The notes under the pieces are model-generated. The model saw only the letters and a program-made list of their open reading frames with translations, was not told the DNA's origin and searched no databases. This document shows positions 1 through 7,924 of a stretch of DNA of 64,000 nt, piece after piece. Origin of the DNA: Lewinellaceae bacterium (GTDB lineage Bacteria; Bacteroidota; Bacteroidia; Chitinophagales; Saprospiraceae); contig JACJXX010000001.1 of NCBI GenBank assembly GCA_020636435.1, positions 4,357,001 through 4,421,000 of the forward strand. Direction: 5' to 3'. The translations under genes and the position numbers were made by a program. The first letter of the stretch is position 1. Each line of letters begins with the position of its first letter.

Positions 1-266
1 AGGTGGCCATGTTGATCTCCCTGATGGTGCTGATGCTGCCGACCATCCTGCTGTCGGGCTTCATCTTTCCGATTGAATCGATGCCCCAGGTGCTGCAGGT
101 GATCAGCAATATCATTCCGGCCAAGTGGTTTATCATCATCCTGAAAAACGTCATGTTGAAAGGTACGGGAGTAGAATTTGTGTGGAAAGAAAGCCTTATA
201 CTTTTGGGCATGGCTGTGTTTTTCATCGGCGCCAGTGTGCGCAACTTTAAGATTCGGCTGGAATAG
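1..266 (+). CDS. ABC-2 type exporter permease, C-terminal part (5' end outside window)
   Basis: This is the tail of an integral membrane permease cut by the window edge. The visible part has three hydrophobic stretches, and the segment LSGFIFPIESMP is the signature loop of ABC-2 family permeases; the next gene has the matching stretch LMSGLFTPIESMP. It therefore belongs with that gene as one of two permease subunits of an exporter whose ATPase should lie further upstream. The reading frame is open from base 1, so the apparent GTG start at base 3 is not the real start. Substrate cannot be told from sequence. Related pairs in other bacteria move drugs or polymers, but that is family knowledge only. 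Confidence 0.85.
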   Translation, partial: VAMLISLMVLMLPTILLSGFIFPIESMPQVLQVISNIIPAKWFIIILKNVMLKGTGVEFVWKESLILLGMAVFFIGASVRNFKIRLE

Positions 267-267
267 G

Positions 268-535
268 GGACGGGGACAAGGAGACTGGGAGACTGGGAGA
301 CTGGGAGACTGGGGGACAAGGGGACAAGGAGACAAGGGGACAAGGAGACTGGGAGACTGGGGGACAAGGAGACAAGGGGACTGGGAGACAAGGAGACTGG
401 GGGACAAGGAGACAAGGGGACTGGGAGACAAGGAGACTGGGGGACAAGAGGACAAGGAGACTGGGGGACAAGGGGACAAGGGGACAAGGAGACAAGGAGA
501 CTGGGAGACTGGGAGACAAGGAGACTGGGAGACGC
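268..535. repeat. G-rich minisatellite (GGGAGACT / GGGACAAG units)
   Basis: About 270 bp are made of alternating 8-base units GGGAGACT and GGGACAAG, with small variants, in the gap between the two permease genes. The plus strand carries many GGG runs at near-regular 5-base spacing. The tract is open in frame on both strands, but the translations (GDWETGRQGD type) are pure repeat and not protein-like. The units sit between two genes expected to be co-transcribed, so copy number could affect mRNA structure; that is inference. Confidence 0.9.
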
Positions 536-550
536 ACATCTGCTGCTCTC

Positions 551-583
551 AACCTCAACCTCAACCTCAACCTCAAACCTCAC
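551..583. repeat. AACCTC hexanucleotide repeat
   Basis: Five consecutive copies of AACCTC, the last with one extra A, lie between the minisatellite and the start of the second permease gene. It is a short pyrimidine-rich tract with no visible coding role. Confidence 0.7.
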
Positions 584-598
584 ATTAAAAAAGCGTTT

Positions 599-1717
599 AT
601 GAGAACCATACTTTTCATCGTCCGCAAAGAGTTTTTGCAGATTTTCCGGCACAAGGTGATGCTGCCGCTGATCTTTCTGATGCCGATCATCCAGTTGGTG
701 ATCCTGGCCCATGCCGCCGATTTTGAGGTAAAGAACATCAACTTATATATTGTCGACCACGACATGAGCCAGGCTTCCCGGCAGCTAATCAGCAAGTTCA
801 GGGCTTCCCGGAACTTCAATATCGTCGGGTATTCCTTTTCCAACCGCGTAGCTTTTGACGAGATACAGGCGGGGGAGGCCGATCTGTTTATCGAGGTGCC
901 GCCCCACTTTCAGCGCGACCTGATCCGGAACGACAAGGCCAGCCTCCAGCTTTCGGTCAACGCCATCAACGGCGTGCAGGCCGGCCTGGCCAATGCCTAC
1001 GCCAACGCCATCATACAGGACTTCAACGGGCAAATCCGAACCGACTGGGGCAAATCTCCCGCTGCGGCCTCCCCGGCAGGGCTCCGTGTTACCTTTTCCA
1101 ACTGGTTCAACCCCGAGATGAACTACCAAACCTTCATGGTGCCCGGCATCCTGGTACTGCTGGTTACCCTGATCGGCATGTTCCTATCGAGCATGAACAT
1201 CGTCAAGGAGAAAGAGATCGGCACCATCGAGCAGATCAACGTGACGCCCATCCAAAAGCACCAGTTCATCATCGGCAAGTTGTTGCCATTCTGGATCATC
1301 GCCCTGGTGGAATTGACGATCGGGCTGGTGGTTGGCTGGCTCCTCTTCGACATCCCTTTTGTCGGCAGCCTCTGGCTGATCTTCGGCTTTGCCGCCATTT
1401 ACCTGATGGTGGTGCTGGGCCTGGGGCTGCTGGTGTCTACCTTTACCGAGACTCAGCAACAAGCTATGTTCATTTCCTGGTTCTTGCTCATTATTTTCAT
1501 TCTGATGAGCGGCCTGTTTACGCCTATCGAGAGTATGCCGGAGTGGGCGCAGGCCATCACCCGCTTCAACCCGGTGGCTTACTTTGTAGAGGTGATGCGC
1601 CTGGTGCTGCTGAAAGGCAGCAACCTGATGGACATCCGTCACCACGTAATCGTGATGCTGACGGCGGCGCTGGCGGTGAATGTGCTGGCCGTGATGAATT
1701 ACCGGAAGACGAATTGA
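599..1717 (+). CDS. ABC-2 type exporter permease
   Basis: A 372-residue inner-membrane permease of the ABC-2 (YhhJ/YbhS-like) type. One N-terminal helix (about residues 20-40) is followed by a long extracytoplasmic domain (about 45-170) and then five to six helices in the C-terminal half. The loop LMSGLFTPIESMP (around 305) matches the loop in the preceding partial permease, so the two are probably paired half-transporters driven by a common ATPase. The start ATG lies 15 bases after the repeat tract and gives a normal N-terminus (MRTILFIVRKEFLQI). It is followed by a bidirectional terminator at 1840-1862. Substrate is unknown. Confidence 0.9.
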   Translation: MRTILFIVRKEFLQIFRHKVMLPLIFLMPIIQLVILAHAADFEVKNINLYIVDHDMSQASRQLISKFRASRNFNIVGYSFSNRVAFDEIQAGEADLFIEVPPHFQRDLIRNDKASLQLSVNAINGVQAGLANAYANAIIQDFNGQIRTDWGKSPAAASPAGLRVTFSNWFNPEMNYQTFMVPGILVLLVTLIGMFLSSMNIVKEKEIGTIEQINVTPIQKHQFIIGKLLPFWIIALVELTIGLVVGWLLFDIPFVGSLWLIFGFAAIYLMVVLGLGLLVSTFTETQQQAMFISWFLLIIFILMSGLFTPIESMPEWAQAITRFNPVAYFVEVMRLVLLKGSNLMDIRHHVIVMLTAALAVNVLAVMNYRKTN

Positions 1718-1839
1718 TTGGGAAACAGCAGGCGGGTTTCAATGTCCGGCGTTTGGCCGACGTAGTATTTGTCGGCCGATCGGGAGTAGAGGATGTAAAC
1801 GTAGTGCATAGGGTTGGGATTCAGGCTAAAACAAAAAAG

Positions 1840-1862
1840 CCCCGAACGCACTGCGTTCGGGG
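1840..1862. terminator. Bidirectional intrinsic terminator
   Basis: CCCCGAACGC and GCGTTCGGGG form a 10-bp stem with a 3-base loop. An A6 run lies to its left and TTTT to its right, so it can end transcripts from both sides: the permease gene on plus and tRNA-Asn on minus, whose 3' end is only 7 bases away. Confidence 0.85.
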
Positions 1863-1868
1863 TTTTAG

Positions 1869-1942
1869 CGCCTCAGATAGGACTTGAACCTATGACCTAC
1901 GGATTAACAGTCCGCCGCTCTAACCAACTGAGCTACTGAGGC
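1869..1942 (-). tRNA. tRNA-Asn (anticodon GTT)
   Basis: Read on the minus strand, the 74-nt sequence folds as a complete cloverleaf. The acceptor stem is GCCTCAG/CTGAGGC with discriminator G, the D stem is GCTC/GAGC, the anticodon loop CTGTTAA gives anticodon GTT, the variable loop is AGGTC, and the T arm is ATAGG-TTCAAGT-CCTAT. CCA is not encoded. A terminator follows at once. On its 5' side lie three modified tRNA-like copies and a promoter, so tRNA-Asn would be the last unit of that transcript. Confidence 0.97.
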
Positions 1943-2010
1943 AATATTAATCCCGCTTCTTCAAGCGGGACCGCTCTAATCCCGTTCACCGAACGGGAAG
2001 CTACTGAGGC
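1943..2010 (-). repeat. tRNA-Asn-derived hairpin repeat, copy 1
   Basis: On the minus strand it reads GCCTCAGTAGCT, then a perfect hairpin (1980-1998, TCCCGTTC/GAACGGGA), then TTAGAGCGG, then a second perfect hairpin (1951-1970, TCCCGCTT/AAGCGGGA), then TTAATATT running straight into tRNA-Asn. The shared blocks are identical to the 5' acceptor strand, the D-arm remainder and the anticodon loop edge of the neighbouring tRNA. The two hairpins replace the D-loop and the 5' anticodon arm. Confidence 0.85.
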
Positions 2011-2054
2011 TTATTTCGTAACGCTCTTGCCAAGATTCCACAGGGGAAAAGCAA

Positions 2055-2136
2055 GAACCTATGACCTACGGATTAATCCCGCTTCTTCAAGCGGGACCGC
2101 TCTAATCCCGTTCACTGAACGGGAAGCTACTGAGGC
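2055..2136 (-). repeat. tRNA-Asn-derived hairpin repeat, copy 2 (longest)
   Basis: This has the same architecture as copy 1, with hairpins at 2106-2124 and 2077-2096. It continues further into tRNA-like sequence: TTAATCCGTAGGTCATAGGTTC at 2055-2076 and onward matches the anticodon stem, variable loop and first half of the T arm of the real tRNA. After that the sequence diverges (2011-2054), and no 3' acceptor strand is present. It shows that the repeat derives from a whole tRNA gene. Confidence 0.85.
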
Positions 2137-2203
2137 AATATTTATCCCACTTTTTCAAGCGGGACCGCTCTATCCCGTTCACCGAACGGGAAGCTACCGA
2201 GGC
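2137..2203 (-). repeat. tRNA-Asn-derived hairpin repeat, copy 3 (degenerate)
   Basis: This is the outermost copy, closest to the promoter. Hairpins lie at 2173-2191 (perfect) and 2145-2164 (TCCCACTT versus AAGCGGGA, one G:U pair). The tRNA-like 5' strand is GCCTCGGTAGCT, with one change from the functional gene. Confidence 0.8.
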
Positions 2204-2244
2204 CTATTTTCACCCCAAAAATCCTTTTCTTTAAAAGGCGAGTG

Positions 2245-2276
2245 CAAAGTTATCACTTCCGAAATAAAAGTGCAAT
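2245..2276 (-). promoter_or_regulatory. Bacteroidota-type promoter for the tRNA-Asn array
   Basis: On the minus strand TAACTTTG (2245-2252) fits the Bacteroidota -7 element TAnnTTTG exactly. An ATTG (2273-2276) lies about 20 bases upstream, where the TTTG -33 element is expected. It points at the tRNA-like repeats and tRNA-Asn, about 40 bases from the first repeat. The consensus is established knowledge; activity is inferred. Confidence 0.5.
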
Positions 2277-2336
2277 CTTTGCCGAATAAATTTCAAAAAA
2301 ATATCTGCTTTCGCAAACGGCGTTGAAAGGGCGATC

Positions 2337-2366
2337 GTTCCTGAAAACGAAGTTTTTTTCAGGAAC
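2337..2366. other. Hairpin upstream of the PfkB kinase gene
   Basis: GTTCCTGAAAA and TTTTCAGGAAC form an 11-bp stem with an 8-base loop, 55 bases before the kinase start. The T7 run lies inside the 3' arm, so it is a poor terminator for plus transcription. It could be a leader structure. Confidence 0.45.
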
Positions 2367-2420
2367 CGCTGCCATCATTCAACCCCTGTCCTTTAGCAGA
2401 GCGAAAAAACCAGTTCTGAT

Positions 2421-3347
2421 ATGAGTTTATTAGCCGTTGGCACCGTTGCTTTCGATGATATTGAGACGCCCTTCGGCCGGGCGGAGATGGTCGTGGGCGG
2501 CGCGGCCACTTATATTACCCTTGCCGCTTCCTATTTCACCCAAAATCTCAAGATCGTTTCGGTGATCGGGGATGATTTTCCGAAAGAAGAGCTGGATTAC
2601 CTCCGCTCCCGGGGAGTGGACATGGAAGGCCTGCAGGTCAAGCAAGGCGAGCGGTCTTTTTTCTGGTCCGGCCGTTATCACAACAACCTCAACGACCGGG
2701 ATACGCTGGATACGCAGCTCAACGTACTGGGCGATTTCGAACCCGTTCTTCCTGAAAGTTACAAAGATGTGGATTACCTCATGCTGGGCAACCTGACCCC
2801 CGCCGTCCAAAAGAAGGTGATCGAACAAATGAACAAGAGGCCGAGGCTAATCGCGCTGGATACGATGAACTTCTGGATGAATACCGCGATGGAAAGCTTG
2901 CTGCAGGTACTCAAAATGATTGACGTGCTGGTCATCAACGACGAGGAAGCGCGGCAGTTGTCCGGCGAGCACTCGTTGGTCAAAGCAGCCGACGTCATCC
3001 ACCGTTTGGGGCCGAAGTACCTGGTTATTAAAAAAGGCGAACACGGCGCGTTGCTCTTTGAGGGCGGCAACATCTTTTTCGCTCCGGCATTGCCGCTCGC
3101 GGAGGTTTTCGACCCCACCGGCGCCGGAGATACTTTCGCCGGCGGCTTTATCGGCTATCTGGCGAAGACGGAAGACCTCTCTTTTGAAAACCTGAAGCGG
3201 GCGGTGATCTATGGGTCGGCTATGGCTTCGTTCTGTGTCGAAAAGTTTGGCATAGAACGGCTGAAAGGGTTGTCCAATAAAGAGATTCGGGAGCGCATCG
3301 CCGCCTTTGTGGAACTGGTCAACTTCGACGCCGACCTGGAGCCTTAA
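2421..3347 (+). CDS. PfkB-family carbohydrate/nucleoside kinase
   Basis: A 308-residue cytosolic ribokinase-fold kinase that transfers phosphate from ATP to a sugar or nucleoside hydroxyl. The N-terminal VGGAATYITLAAS matches the first family signature (GG-x-N-x-A region). DPTGAGDTFAGGF at about 231-243 is the second signature, with Asp237 the expected catalytic base and the GAGD anion hole. Length is typical. The substrate cannot be assigned; no sugar-operon neighbours are present, and the next gene is convergent and separated by a strong terminator. Confidence 0.93.
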   Translation: MSLLAVGTVAFDDIETPFGRAEMVVGGAATYITLAASYFTQNLKIVSVIGDDFPKEELDYLRSRGVDMEGLQVKQGERSFFWSGRYHNNLNDRDTLDTQLNVLGDFEPVLPESYKDVDYLMLGNLTPAVQKKVIEQMNKRPRLIALDTMNFWMNTAMESLLQVLKMIDVLVINDEEARQLSGEHSLVKAADVIHRLGPKYLVIKKGEHGALLFEGGNIFFAPALPLAEVFDPTGAGDTFAGGFIGYLAKTEDLSFENLKRAVIYGSAMASFCVEKFGIERLKGLSNKEIRERIAAFVELVNFDADLEP

Positions 3348-3363
3348 AGTTGTTTAAAAATTT

Positions 3364-3410
3364 AGCCGCACACCCTGTTCCGGCGATTCGCCGGAACAGG
3401 GTGTGCGGCT
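3364..3410. terminator. Long bidirectional terminator
   Basis: A perfect 22-bp stem (AGCCGCACACCCTGTTCCGG and two more bases) with a 3-base loop lies between the convergent kinase and lipoprotein genes. The 3' side is only modestly T-rich, so it may act mainly as a barrier between the two transcripts. Confidence 0.75.
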
Positions 3411-3453
3411 CTTGTTAAATTGCCAAAGTGGTATTTCCCGGCAACCAACCAGC

Positions 3454-4308
3454 CTACTCCACTCTTGTATAGTACTCCTCCATTTCAAACGGCCCGTCGG
3501 TAAACTCCAAAATCCCCTTCTGGCTGAATTTGTCTCCGGTATACTCATACTCAAATGGCAACATCTTGTCGATGAGTTCTATGCTCCGGGTGGTGGACAT
3601 TACAGTTTCTATATATTTGCCGTCCTTCATCTCGTAGGTTCCAAAGGTCATGCCATCGAGCTTGCCGGTACTCTGGTCATAGGTGACCACATAAAAGTGA
3701 GTAGGCGTGATGAGTTTGTGGATCACGGTGCCTTCCGCAGGTGGCATGGCCTCTTCCTGGTCGCCATAGAGGGTTTTGGTGGCTTTCCAGAGGCCCACCG
3801 GGGCTTTTTTAGCCACTTCGGCTTCCAGGGTTGGCCCTACCTTTACATAATCTTCGGCGAGGTCAAAATCCGGTTCGCCTTCCACATTTGATTTCATGAC
3901 GCCGCGCTGTTTGAAGGTTTCGCCATTATCCCCCATGGTAAAGTTGAAAGTATAAGTGGCGCCTATGTTGGGCGAATCCCAGGTGGCGTAGGCAATCTTT
4001 TCGGTGAAGGTGCCGCCATCAACGGTGTAGGTGCCTCCGCCGGCCTGCATGATCGTATCGGCTTTGTCGTCATAACCCACGAAATAGAAATGGTTATCCG
4101 TATAAAATTTGTACTGCGTACCCGTTGGGGTTTCCTGCTTGTCCGAGTCAGCAGGCTTCCAGGCAGTCATTTTCCAGGCACCCTTTAGCGGATTGGTTGC
4201 GGCTTCTACTTCAGGTTCCTCCTTGGTATTGTCGGCAGGAGCATTCTGTTTGCAGGCGAAAAAGGAAATGGAAAGGAGAATGGCAAGCAACAATGTTGGC
4301 TTTCTCAT
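3454..4308 (-). CDS. Lipoprotein with two lipocalin-like repeats
   Basis: A 284-residue exported lipoprotein with signal peptide MRKPTLLLAILLSISFFAC and lipobox Cys19. After an acidic linker come two homologous beta-rich domains, about 42-150 and 170-284. Each begins with G-x-W-K, contains a THFY/NHFYFV strand followed by YD, then GTYT/GTYE, and ends in a T-x-K-x-G strand. This resembles small lipocalin-type calyx domains of uncharacterised Bacteroidota proteins. Ligand unknown. It is a single gene bounded by hairpins on both sides. Confidence 0.85.
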   Translation of the reverse strand: MRKPTLLLAILLSISFFACKQNAPADNTKEEPEVEAATNPLKGAWKMTAWKPADSDKQETPTGTQYKFYTDNHFYFVGYDDKADTIMQAGGGTYTVDGGTFTEKIAYATWDSPNIGATYTFNFTMGDNGETFKQRGVMKSNVEGEPDFDLAEDYVKVGPTLEAEVAKKAPVGLWKATKTLYGDQEEAMPPAEGTVIHKLITPTHFYVVTYDQSTGKLDGMTFGTYEMKDGKYIETVMSTTRSIELIDKMLPFEYEYTGDKFSQKGILEFTDGPFEMEEYYTRVE

Positions 4309-4340
4309 AATGAATGGGTTTAAAGGTGAAAATAAATATT

Positions 4341-4392
4341 TAGCACAAAACAGAGCCGGCTATCCTGGGGCAGCTGGCTCTGTTTTGTGCTA
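4341..4392 (-). terminator. Hairpin terminator after the HMG-CoA synthase gene
   Basis: TAGCACAAAACAGAGCC and GGCTCTGTTTTGTGCTA form a long stem. It follows the stop of the minus-strand synthase gene by 70 bases and precedes the lipoprotein start by 32, so it separates the two same-strand genes. Confidence 0.7.
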
Positions 4393-4460
4393 ATGGACAG
4401 ATAAAAGTAATAAAAACACTTTAGAAATGAGCTATCGTCATTGATAAAACTGCAATCTGG

Positions 4461-6011
4461 CTACAGTGTTTTTGCGGTGCCTTTTTCCTGCCAGCCGTAA
4501 ACACGCGCTCCTTCTCTCACGCCTTTTTCCCGGCAGACCTCTTTGAGGAAAAATTCTCCCTGAATGGGCAGGGGGCTTTCGGCAGCCTGGCCTCGGTGGA
4601 GGTTTTCATAGGTATAGCAGTCGATGGCAGTGCGTTGAGCCAGCCTAACCATGAGTTGGAAACTTGACACTACTTCCCGCCAGCCGGGTTGCAATTTCCC
4701 TTCAAAAACTTTCGACTTGGAACCGCTGCCGTAGGAGAAGAAGCCGAAGCTGCGCCCTTCCAACTCTTGGCCCTCCTCCAGGGCGGCCTCGAGGATACTC
4801 ATCAGGGAAAGGAAAATGGAAGAGGTGTAGAGGTTGCCGACCAGGGAGGACGCCCGTTCTCCAGCTTCGATCTTTTCCCGGACGAAGGCCTGGTAGGCGC
4901 CCGTCTTGCTGATGGCCCGCAAAAATTGAGCATTGGCTTTTTCGAAAGCTTCGTCATCCGGAAAACTTTCGCGAATGGGCTCTTCGAGGTTGTTCTCCCG
5001 GGCAAGAGCACTCCAGGCGCCGGTAGCTTTGGCTTCCATCAGGTAAATCTCCGGAAACATGCGCCGGGCCTGGAAAGCATAAGGCAGGTGAAAGACGAGC
5101 TTGTCCCAGTTGCCGGATAGGGCCTCCGTATTCGCATCGTAGCCTGCCTGAGGGGCGAAGTGCTGCAGTGCCTCCCGGATGCGTTCCTGGTAGCAGGCAT
5201 TGGAATAGGGGCCGTCGAAGACCGGCGTTTCCTTGTGGAGGGCAATAGTAGCTTCGCTGCTGGTGAGGACGCCCCCGTTGGGAGCGATATTAGCCAATTT
5301 ATTAAGGGCTTCCCGGGCGGCCCGGGTGTCTTTGCCGGCCAGCTTCAGCGCCTCCTGGAGCAGGCTTTCCTTGGTTGCAGTGCGCAGCGGCTTGAAGAAA
5401 TCGTGTACCGAACGGGTAGCTACCCCCCAGGCATCGCCGAAAGCGATGAGGCGAGGGTTCCGCCGCACCAATAACGCAATGGCGCCTGCGCCCTGGGTGT
5501 ACTCGCCACCCGAGCCCAGTTCGTACTTGGCATTGTCCGAACCCACCACTATGCCGGTTCGCTGCTCCCCTCCCTTAACCCAGTCGAGGGTATTCTGAAG
5601 AGCGTCGACTGCGCCAATGCAGGCGAAGGTAAGGTCCACCACGTCGCAATTGAGGAAGCAATCCGGGCCGTATTGCGGCTCGTAGTACTGGGTGAGCATA
5701 TCCAGCACGTAAGAAGCCATCGGCTTAGAGCCGTCGACAGCGCTTTCCGTACCCATATAAATACGCCCGACCTCCTGAGGGCGGAGCCTGTTCTTTTTCA
5801 TCAGTTCCAGGACGGCATTGGCGGCCATGGTCGCTACGTCTTCGTGGGCGGCGGCAACCGACATGGCCTCCAGGCCAAGGCCCTTATTCAGCTTTGCGTA
5901 TTCCAGGTTGCGTTCTTCCGCCAGGGTTTTGATCGGAAGGTAGATTTTTGGAATGTAGGCCGCCATATCGTCAATGCCGGCTGGCGTAAACTGGGTTTGT
6001 ATGGATTTCAT
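4461..6011 (-). CDS. Hydroxymethylglutaryl-CoA synthase
   Basis: A 516-residue cytosolic thiolase-fold enzyme condensing acetyl-CoA and acetoacetyl-CoA to HMG-CoA, the entry to the mevalonate isoprenoid route. The nucleophile is in DLTFACIGAVDAL (Cys131), and SGGEYTQGAGAIALLV is the conserved second-half start of the family. The start chosen is MKSIQTQF at 6011. The open frame continues upstream to 6173, but that extension translates the repetitive GTCCGTTG-type tract and looks non-coding. It is longer than the roughly 390-residue Gram-positive enzymes, nearer the eukaryote-like length. No other mevalonate gene is in the window. Confidence 0.92.
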   Translation of the reverse strand: MKSIQTQFTPAGIDDMAAYIPKIYLPIKTLAEERNLEYAKLNKGLGLEAMSVAAAHEDVATMAANAVLELMKKNRLRPQEVGRIYMGTESAVDGSKPMASYVLDMLTQYYEPQYGPDCFLNCDVVDLTFACIGAVDALQNTLDWVKGGEQRTGIVVGSDNAKYELGSGGEYTQGAGAIALLVRRNPRLIAFGDAWGVATRSVHDFFKPLRTATKESLLQEALKLAGKDTRAAREALNKLANIAPNGGVLTSSEATIALHKETPVFDGPYSNACYQERIREALQHFAPQAGYDANTEALSGNWDKLVFHLPYAFQARRMFPEIYLMEAKATGAWSALARENNLEEPIRESFPDDEAFEKANAQFLRAISKTGAYQAFVREKIEAGERASSLVGNLYTSSIFLSLMSILEAALEEGQELEGRSFGFFSYGSGSKSKVFEGKLQPGWREVVSSFQLMVRLAQRTAIDCYTYENLHRGQAAESPLPIQGEFFLKEVCREKGVREGARVYGWQEKGTAKTL

Positions 6012-6090
6012 TGCAATAGGTTGTGAAAAAAACGAAAAGATTAGGGAAGAAACAAAGAGGCGGGAGGATGGTTCATGGGAGGGGGGGGGG

Positions 6091-6172
6091 TCCGTTGTTT
6101 GTTGTTTGTTGTCCGTTGTTTGTTGTCCGTTGCGCCAACAAACAACCGGCAACCGGCAACCGTCAACCGGCA
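6091..6172. repeat. GTCCGTTG/GTTGTTT short tandem and inverted repeats
   Basis: TCCGTTGTTTGTTGT units are followed by their near reverse complement (CAACAAACAACCGGCAACC). The tract lies directly between pantothenate kinase and HMG-CoA synthase. A similar tract occurs at the far right edge of the window, so this looks like a genome-wide intergenic repeat. Confidence 0.65.
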
Positions 6173-6176
6173 ATCA

Positions 6177-6950
6177 TCACCCCTTCCCTACCTCCTCCCC
6201 GATCAGCCGCAGCCCGTCCAGGGTCAGGTTGGGCTCGATGGCGTAGAACTCCTCTTTTAACGGGTGAAGAATGGAAGAGAGCCCACCCGTCGCAATAGCG
6301 ATGTACTGCTGGCCCAGCTCCGCCCGGATGGCGTGGAGCAAATGGCGCACGAGGCCAACATACCCGATCAGGATACCACTCTGAATAGCGTGTACGGTAT
6401 TTTTGCCGACGGCTGAACCCGGCAATTCGAGCGGTACCTCCGGCAACTGGGCAGTCTTCTGGAAAAGCGAAGAAATGGCAGTTTGCAGCCCCGGCGCGAT
6501 GGAAACCCCCAGCAGCTCTCCTCCGGCGTTCACTGTCGTAAAGGTGAGCGCCGTGCCAAAGTCGGTGATGATGCAATCCTGCCGGTAGAGGTAATGGGCG
6601 GCGACGGCATTGGCGTACAGGTCGGTGCCCAGTTCATTGGGGCGGGCAACCCGCAGCCGAAGTCGAGGGTAAATATCCGGGCCGACGACTATGGGGCGTG
6701 TCCGGAAAAGGTGATGGGCCAGTTCCTCAAAAACAGAGCGCAGGGCAGGAACGACTGTGCTGATCACCGTCTGTTCTACCGCTCCCGCAGCAATGTCGTT
6801 TTCCAGCAGGTAATTGGTGATCTGCACCTCGTAGTACAGCAGTGCCTCCCCATCGGCCATGGTGGGCAGCCGCCAGCTGTGTTTCCAGCGGTGGCCGTCC
6901 GCCAGGCCGAAGGTGACGTTCGAGTTTCCTATGTCGATTGCTAATAGCAT
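6177..6950 (-). CDS. coaX: Type III pantothenate kinase
   Basis: A 257-residue cytosolic ASKHA-fold kinase phosphorylating pantothenate in the first step of coenzyme A synthesis. DIGNSNVTFGL (residues 5-15) is the phosphate-1 loop, GTDLYANAVAA the substrate-site region, and DFGTALTFTTV the phosphate-2 loop. Length and motif order are normal for CoaX. In the substrate motif the usual GADR is GTDL here, so the Arg common in characterised enzymes is not conserved. It is probably expressed before HMG-CoA synthase on the same strand, 165 bases away. Confidence 0.93.
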   Translation of the reverse strand: MLLAIDIGNSNVTFGLADGHRWKHSWRLPTMADGEALLYYEVQITNYLLENDIAAGAVEQTVISTVVPALRSVFEELAHHLFRTRPIVVGPDIYPRLRLRVARPNELGTDLYANAVAAHYLYRQDCIITDFGTALTFTTVNAGGELLGVSIAPGLQTAISSLFQKTAQLPEVPLELPGSAVGKNTVHAIQSGILIGYVGLVRHLLHAIRAELGQQYIAIATGGLSSILHPLKEEFYAIEPNLTLDGLRLIGEEVGKG

Positions 6951-7030
6951 GAGGCGAAAATAGTGTTTTCCTGATTTTTCTTACCGCTTGCGAATGATTA
7001 CCTTGTAATCTTAACTTCAACCAGAACAAT

Positions 7031-7591
7031 ATGGATGCCCTGGATACAGAAATTTTCAACCTCCAACGCAAAGTCGATCAGTATAAAGAGGTATTGCAAA
7101 ATACGGTGAAATACCGCGAGGAATGGAAAGCGAGCCTGCGCGAGAAAATCCGCAGCACCCTCCAGCACCTCGTCACCGCCACCAAGCTGGAAGCAGAGAT
7201 CATCATCCGCTCCGAGATCGAAAACCTGGAAGCCGTCGTCCTGAACCTGGGAACGGCCAAAAGCGGCATGTTCCAGAAAGTGAGCGAGGAAGTACATCGA
7301 GACCTGATCAAACACAACGGCGCACTGGTCTACCAGCAATTGTTCAACGGAAAAGTCATCGTGCTCATCAACTATCCCTTCATCGAGAACTACGGCCAGC
7401 CCCGCCCGCCCAAGACCATCGCCATCTATCGGCCCGAGGAACTCAAAGAGCCCTACTTCGTCCGCCATGCGGAAGACCTCATCCAGGAGATCACCAACTG
7501 GGAAGACTATGACGACGACGAACCCAACAAAAAGATCGGCTTCCAGCTCAATTTCAACCCGGATGGGATGGAGACGGGGCAGCCGGGCTGA
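7031..7591 (+). CDS. Conserved hypothetical protein (186 aa)
   Basis: I do not recognise the family. The product is soluble with no signal peptide. Residues 1-60 form a likely coiled coil rich in Lys, Glu and Gln (LQRKVDQYKEVLQN), and 60-150 look mixed alpha/beta (NGKVIVLINYPFIENYG). The C-terminus has an acidic EDYDDDEPNKK stretch. Codon use and GC-rich third positions match the neighbours, supporting a real gene. It is divergent from coaX with about 80 bases between them. Confidence 0.75.
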   Translation: MDALDTEIFNLQRKVDQYKEVLQNTVKYREEWKASLREKIRSTLQHLVTATKLEAEIIIRSEIENLEAVVLNLGTAKSGMFQKVSEEVHRDLIKHNGALVYQQLFNGKVIVLINYPFIENYGQPRPPKTIAIYRPEELKEPYFVRHAEDLIQEITNWEDYDDDEPNKKIGFQLNFNPDGMETGQPG

Positions 7592-7924
7592 AAATGGCCC
7601 TTTGAATACGGTGCTTTGCTTTGAAGGCTCTTCAAAGCTTCAGGCGGAATGGTTATGCTCCTGGCAATTGTTGAATGGCTGGATTGTTCCATTGTTTTCC
7701 GCGACCGATGAACGCCTGCCGGCCATCAGCATCATTGCGGTAGACAGCGGAGGGATTGTTGCATGGCTGAATTGTCTTAGCAGCATCTAAAAAAAAAACC
7801 GAAAAGGCTGACATTAGTCATTTACAAAGCCGTTCAATTCCAATAAATTACTTTCCACTTCCCTTTTGGCCATTTACCCTTTTGGCAAAAAAGCCGAAAA
7901 CATTGTAACCAAAAAACCAAAATA
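7592..7924. other. Intergenic region with AATGGCTGGATTGTT-type repeats
   Basis: No gene is visible. It contains GTTGAATGGCTGGATTGTTCC and GGATTGTTGCATGGCTGAATTG, which resemble repeats found between fadJ and fadI (23157-23200). An A10 run and an AT-rich leader precede the lipoprotein at 7925. Confidence 0.6.

Noticed and set aside
268..535. CRISPR-like regular repetition
   Set aside because: Units are 8 bases, contiguous and without unique spacers; no cas genes are present.
178..588. Plus-strand ORF of 136 codons spanning the minisatellite
   Set aside because: The translation is only GDWETGRQGD-type repeat; it starts inside the permease gene in another frame.
1943..2203. Additional functional tRNA genes
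   Set aside because: All three copies lack the anticodon and a 3' acceptor strand, so they cannot be ordinary tRNAs.
3403..3891. Plus-strand ORF of 162 codons
   Set aside because: Antisense to the two-domain lipoprotein and starting inside the terminator.
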